Below, in pieces: positions 14,550 through 17,474 of a DNA stretch of 17,474 bases (position 1 is its first letter; every line of letters begins with the position of its first letter). The notes beneath the pieces are model-generated. The model saw nothing but the letters and a program-made list of their open reading frames with translations. It made no database searches and was not told the DNA's origin. The translations under genes and the position numbers were made by a program. This stretch comes from Chlorobiota bacterium (lineage in GTDB: Bacteria; Bacteroidota; Bacteroidia; Flavobacteriales; Flavobacteriaceae): NCBI GenBank assembly GCA_013153655.1, contig JAADEB010000026.1, positions 1 through 17,474 on the forward strand, in the 5' to 3' direction.

Positions 14550-15317
14550 ATGAATTGGTTTCAGGCGTTGGTATTGGCCGTTGTGGAAGGTTTGACGGAA
14601 TTTTTACCCATTTCGTCCACGGGTCACATGATTTTGGTGGCCGATTGGCTGGGTATTCAGGACAGTGATTTTACCAAGCTCTACATCGTAGTGATTCAGT
14701 TGGGGGCCATTTTGGCCGTGGTGGTTTTGTACTGGAAACGCTTTTTCATGTCCTTGGATTTCTATTACAAACTTTTGGTAGCCTTCATGCCTGCGGTGGT
14801 TTTGGGTTTGCTTTTCAACGATGTGATCGACCGGTTGCTGGGCAGTTCCCTGGTGGTGGCCGTCAGTTTGATATTGGGAGGTCTAATCCTTTTGAAAGCC
14901 GACGAATGGTGGGGGCATTACCATGACGACAAAATTACGTACCGCAAGGCTTTGATCATAGGTTTTTTTCAGACCTTGGCCATGATACCCGGGGTTTCGC
15001 GTAGCGGAGCCACCATCGTGGGAGGAATGATGCAGAAACTGAGCCGCAAAACGGCGGTGGAATTTTCCTTTTTTCTTGCCGTACCCACCATGTTGGGAGC
15101 CACGGCCAAAAAGCTTTGGGACTATTACCGGGCCGGTATGGAATTGGATGCTCATGGCTGGCAATTGATTTTGTTGGGCAATGCGGTGGCATTTGTGGTG
15201 GCCATGTTGGCCATCAAAGCTTTTATCGAATACGTTACGCGCAAAGGCTTCAAACCCTTCGGGATTTACCGGATTATTTTGGGTTTGATCATACTTTTGT
15301 GGATTTATTTTCGTTGA
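14550..15317 (+). CDS. uppP: Undecaprenyl-diphosphatase UppP (BacA)
   Basis: UppP removes a phosphate from undecaprenyl pyrophosphate at the membrane, recycling the lipid carrier of peptidoglycan and other envelope glycans; overproduction gives bacitracin resistance. The 255-residue, multi-helix protein has both family signatures: EGLTEFLPISSTGHM (Glu13, Glu17, Ser23, His26, matching E. coli Glu17, Glu21, Ser27, His30) and PGVSRSGATIVGG (Arg151, matching E. coli Arg174). All catalytic residues are present. It starts three bases after the DUF3098-like gene and truB begins 17 bases later, so the genes form one operon. Confidence 0.95.
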   Translation: MNWFQALVLAVVEGLTEFLPISSTGHMILVADWLGIQDSDFTKLYIVVIQLGAILAVVVLYWKRFFMSLDFYYKLLVAFMPAVVLGLLFNDVIDRLLGSSLVVAVSLILGGLILLKADEWWGHYHDDKITYRKALIIGFFQTLAMIPGVSRSGATIVGGMMQKLSRKTAVEFSFFLAVPTMLGATAKKLWDYYRAGMELDAHGWQLILLGNAVAFVVAMLAIKAFIEYVTRKGFKPFGIYRIILGLIILLWIYFR

Positions 15318-15334
15318 TTTAAAAATATTTGAAA

Positions 15335-16057
15335 ATGCTAAGGGACCTACCCGTCGTGAAGGGGAAAATATCGGACGAGGATTTAAAGCGGGGTGCTTTC
15401 ATATTGATCGACAAGCCTTTGGGATGGACATCCTTTGATGTGGTGTCGCGCATACGTTCGGTGTTGCGCAAACGTTTCGACCGAAAAAATATCAAAGTGG
15501 GTCATGGCGGTACTTTGGATCCATTGGCCACCGGATTGCTGATAGTGGCCGTGGGACCGGCTACCAAGAAATTGGCTTCCATTCAAGCCGATGACAAGGA
15601 ATACGAAGGCATCATCCGCCTGGGAGCCGTTACACCCTCATATGATTTGGAAACCGAGCCGCAGGATTTCAAACCCGTCGATCATTTGACCGAAGAAGCT
15701 ATTCGCCAAGCCATGCAATCCATGGAAGGCGAGCAGGAGCAATTGCCGCCTGTTTATTCCGCCGTCCGGAAGGGTGGGGAACGGCTCTATGAAAAAGCCC
15801 GCCGGGGCGAGGAAGTAAAGGAAATCAAGGCACGTAAAATCCGTGTTTTTAAATTCGAACCATTGCGGATACATCCGCCCGAACTGGAATTTAAGGCGCA
15901 TGTGAGCAAAGGAACCTATATCCGTACCCTTGCTCATGATTTGGGACAAAAGTTGGGATGCGGGGCCTATTTGGCATCCCTGCGGCGTACGCGCTCCGGT
16001 GATTTCCATATCGGCGATGCGCAAAGTATGGATGAATGGTTTCAACAAAATTCCTGA
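15335..16057 (+). CDS. truB: tRNA pseudouridine(55) synthase TruB
   Basis: TruB converts U55 in the T-loop of nearly all tRNAs to pseudouridine and also acts as an RNA chaperone. The 240-residue protein has FILIDKPLGWTSFDVV at 22-37, the catalytic motif GHGGTLDPLATG with Asp62, the KEYEGIIRLG strand, the PPVYSAVRKGGERLYEKAR segment and the SKGTYIRTLAHDLG motif, all diagnostic. Length is typical of the short Bacteroidota form. ATG 15335 is preferred to TTG 15329. It follows uppP by 17 bases and is followed after six bases by the TonB-like gene. Confidence 0.95.
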   Translation: MLRDLPVVKGKISDEDLKRGAFILIDKPLGWTSFDVVSRIRSVLRKRFDRKNIKVGHGGTLDPLATGLLIVAVGPATKKLASIQADDKEYEGIIRLGAVTPSYDLETEPQDFKPVDHLTEEAIRQAMQSMEGEQEQLPPVYSAVRKGGERLYEKARRGEEVKEIKARKIRVFKFEPLRIHPPELEFKAHVSKGTYIRTLAHDLGQKLGCGAYLASLRRTRSGDFHIGDAQSMDEWFQQNS

Positions 16058-16063
16058 TTTCTT

Positions 16064-16789
16064 ATGGCTTTTCCCCACATATCCGGCCCCGTGGGAACAG
16101 ATGATTCCCGGCACAAACGCCGTGCTTTGCTGGCCGCCATGGTGGTGGAATTAATTGTTATTTTCTGGCTTTACCATTGGCAATTTCCCGAACCGCCGGA
16201 GGAGAAAAGGATGGAAATCAATTTTATTCCCGATGATTTCGATTTTTCGCAATTAGAAAAACCCGAAAAAATAAGAATCCCCGATATTTCGGAATACCTC
16301 AATACCTCGCGCCATCTCTCCTCCATGGCGGCCAATGATTGGCAGAAGGAAGCATCCGAAACGGAATCTTTTTCCGAAAACAGGGAAGACGGTTCCGAAG
16401 AAACCCCTCCGCCTCAAACCACACCGGCCGAAGACCTTAAACCCGCTACGGTGGAAACCCGCCCGCCTGCTTCGCCACAAAAAGTTTTGAAGGACAAAAA
16501 GAGTTATACAGGCGATAGCCGTATACGCTATTTTGTGCCCGGCCGGCATAAGGTTTACCTCAAAAATCCCATTTACACCTGTCCGGACTATATGCATGGC
16601 TGGATAAGCGTAAAAGTGACGGTGGACAGGGACGGTCACGTGGTGAAAGCCGAATTCGACCCCGAAAATTCAACCGCTTCTTACGGATGTCTGATCGATG
16701 CCGCACTCAGCTATGCCCGTTCCACCCGCTTCAATCGCGATGTCCAAGCTCCCGAACTCACGGAAGGCTACATACGGTATATGTTTTAA
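16064..16789 (+). CDS. TonB-like protein (energy-transducer type)
   Basis: TonB proteins link the inner-membrane proton force to outer-membrane receptors. The 241-residue product has a short cytoplasmic start with RHKRR, one transmembrane helix (about 23-39, LLAAMVVELIVIFWLYHW), a long acidic and proline-rich periplasmic linker (about 40-150, with TPPPQTTPAE and ETRPPASPQK), and a C-terminal beta domain. That domain reads WISVKVTVDRDGHVVKAEFD, then CLIDAALSYARSTRFN and GYIRYMF, the pattern of Bacteroidota TonB C-terminal domains. It begins six bases after truB, so it belongs to that operon. No ExbB/ExbD partners are in the window. It may be a TonB paralogue or a related periplasm-spanning protein. 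Confidence 0.72.
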   Translation: MAFPHISGPVGTDDSRHKRRALLAAMVVELIVIFWLYHWQFPEPPEEKRMEINFIPDDFDFSQLEKPEKIRIPDISEYLNTSRHLSSMAANDWQKEASETESFSENREDGSEETPPPQTTPAEDLKPATVETRPPASPQKVLKDKKSYTGDSRIRYFVPGRHKVYLKNPIYTCPDYMHGWISVKVTVDRDGHVVKAEFDPENSTASYGCLIDAALSYARSTRFNRDVQAPELTEGYIRYMF

Positions 16790-16841
16790 ATCGTTCCGGT
16801 ATACAATAGCATAATAAACGAATTTTTTGTTAATCCGGAGT

Positions 16842-17375
16842 ATGAAAGAAAGTGAAAATACCGGGTTAGATTTTATCATTGACGAATTGACAAATTCCAT
16901 TAGGAATGTTGTTACGGGAGATAGTTTTCAAACTGAAATTGCACGAGTAACAAAGAAAGATTTGAAAACTATTACAAAGAAGAACAAATAGTTGTTTAAT
17001 TGGAAACAAGAACTTAAATATCCCGAAAGAGAAGTGTATAAATTGACCATTGTCAATAATCCGGATGTTATCCAAGGACTGATTAGTTTGGAAGTAAAAT
17101 CCGACCACGTATTTATGCATCTTCTAGAAAGCGCCCCCTTTAATAAGGGAAAAAATAAAATGTATGCCGGCGTTCCGGGAAATTTAGTGACATTTGCTTG
17201 TAAATGATCATTTCAGCTTGGACACGGCGGAAACGTGGCATTTATTTCCAAAATGCAATTAATCGATCATTATATCCAAAGTTTGGGAGCCATTCATATA
17301 GGGGGTAGGTTGATGATGATTGATGCAAAAGCAGCATTAAATTTGATGAACAAATATTATTCAAACCTATTGTAA
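16842..17375 (+). pseudogene. Uncharacterised protein gene interrupted by two in-frame stop codons
   Basis: One reading frame runs 16842-17375 without a frameshift but is cut by TAG at 16989-16991 and TGA at 17205-17207. The three pieces read as one protein: MKESENTGLDFIIDELTNS to RVTKKDLKTITKKNK, then LFNWKQELKYPEREVYKL to LLESAPFNKGKNKMYAGVPG and FACK, then SFQLGHGGNVAFISKMQLI to ALNLMNKYYSNLL and TAA at 17373-17375. TAG is one base from TGG and TGA one base from TTA. The family is one of uncharacterised Bacteroidota proteins, resembling an acetyltransferase-like or toxin-like fold only loosely; I assign no function. ATG 16842 follows CCGGAG. Intact length would be 177 codons. Alternatives: stop readthrough or sequencing error. 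Confidence 0.65.
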
Positions 17376-17474
17376 TGAACTAGACGTAGATTTTATTGGC
17401 AATCAAGAACAGCCTTTAACCGAAAAAGAAAAAAAGGCTATAAGCGATTTCATTAGAAAGAATAAAAAGAAACG
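17375..17474 (+). pseudogene. Coupled downstream gene with a broken start, running off the window
   Basis: The ATG at 17375-17377 shares a base with the TAA of the preceding gene, a typical coupled start, but it reads ATG AAC TAG and stops at once. In another frame, from about 17378, the sequence reads ELDVDFIGNQEQPLTEKEKK, then AISDFIRKNKKK, and is open to the right edge. A one-base deletion just after the ATG would explain this. The composition, acidic then Lys-rich, suits a small partner protein. The evidence is modest and the gene is cut by the window edge. Confidence 0.35.

Noticed and set aside
1..17474. CRISPR array, tRNA or rRNA genes, integrase or transposase
   Set aside because: No regularly spaced repeats, cloverleaf-like or ribosomal sequence, or recombinase motif was seen on reading both strands, though a tRNA scan was not run.

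Overview
The window looks like a chromosomal segment of a Bacteroidota bacterium, probably from the Flavobacteriales side. The evidence is a giant surface protein with a type IX secretion C-terminal sorting domain, a GEVED domain, DUF4834-like and DUF3098-like small proteins, a TonB-like protein of Bacteroidota type, RHS cores ending in the motif RxIDARELEGLE, and several promoter elements of the TAnnTTTG form used by the Bacteroidota housekeeping sigma factor. No database search was possible; family names come from recognisable motifs. Base composition was judged by eye, not calculated.

Region 1 (1-2823) is an AT-rich accessory island on the + strand. It is a tandem array of displaced RHS 'tip' cassettes. 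The tail of one upstream gene with a tiny membrane-protein gene sits at the left edge. Two complete modules follow. Each has a short conserved RHS core, a different C-terminal effector domain (a permuted papain-like candidate at 158-937, a JAMM/JAB metallopeptidase-like candidate at 1209-1964) and an overlapping downstream gene that is the natural immunity candidate (927-1199 and 1930-2823). The first core has no usable ATG upstream of it, as expected of a silent donor cassette.

Region 2 (2824-3408) has no convincing gene. It holds a long inverted repeat followed by a T run at the island boundary, a pyrimidine-rich low-complexity tract, and a piece resembling dispersed intergenic repeats.

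Region 3 (3409-9788) is core-like DNA: a DUF4834-like small protein, rlmN (23S/tRNA A2 methylation), then a 1623-residue T9SS-exported multidomain surface protein with its own promoter and a strong terminator.

Region 4 (9789-14123) has a possible decayed gene on the minus strand, a CDF metal transporter, surE with a small membrane protein, a PorT-like outer-membrane barrel with promoter and terminator, and a second, different CDF transporter.

Region 5 (14298-16789) is a tight operon: DUF3098-like, uppP (undecaprenyl-PP phosphatase), truB (tRNA pseudouridine 55 synthase) and a TonB-like protein.

Region 6 (16842-17474) is AT-rich again. It carries a gene broken by two in-frame stops (TAG, TGA), then a translationally coupled downstream gene whose start also looks broken. 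The island at the left and this decayed pair at the right are the accessory parts; the rest is ordinary housekeeping and envelope biology.
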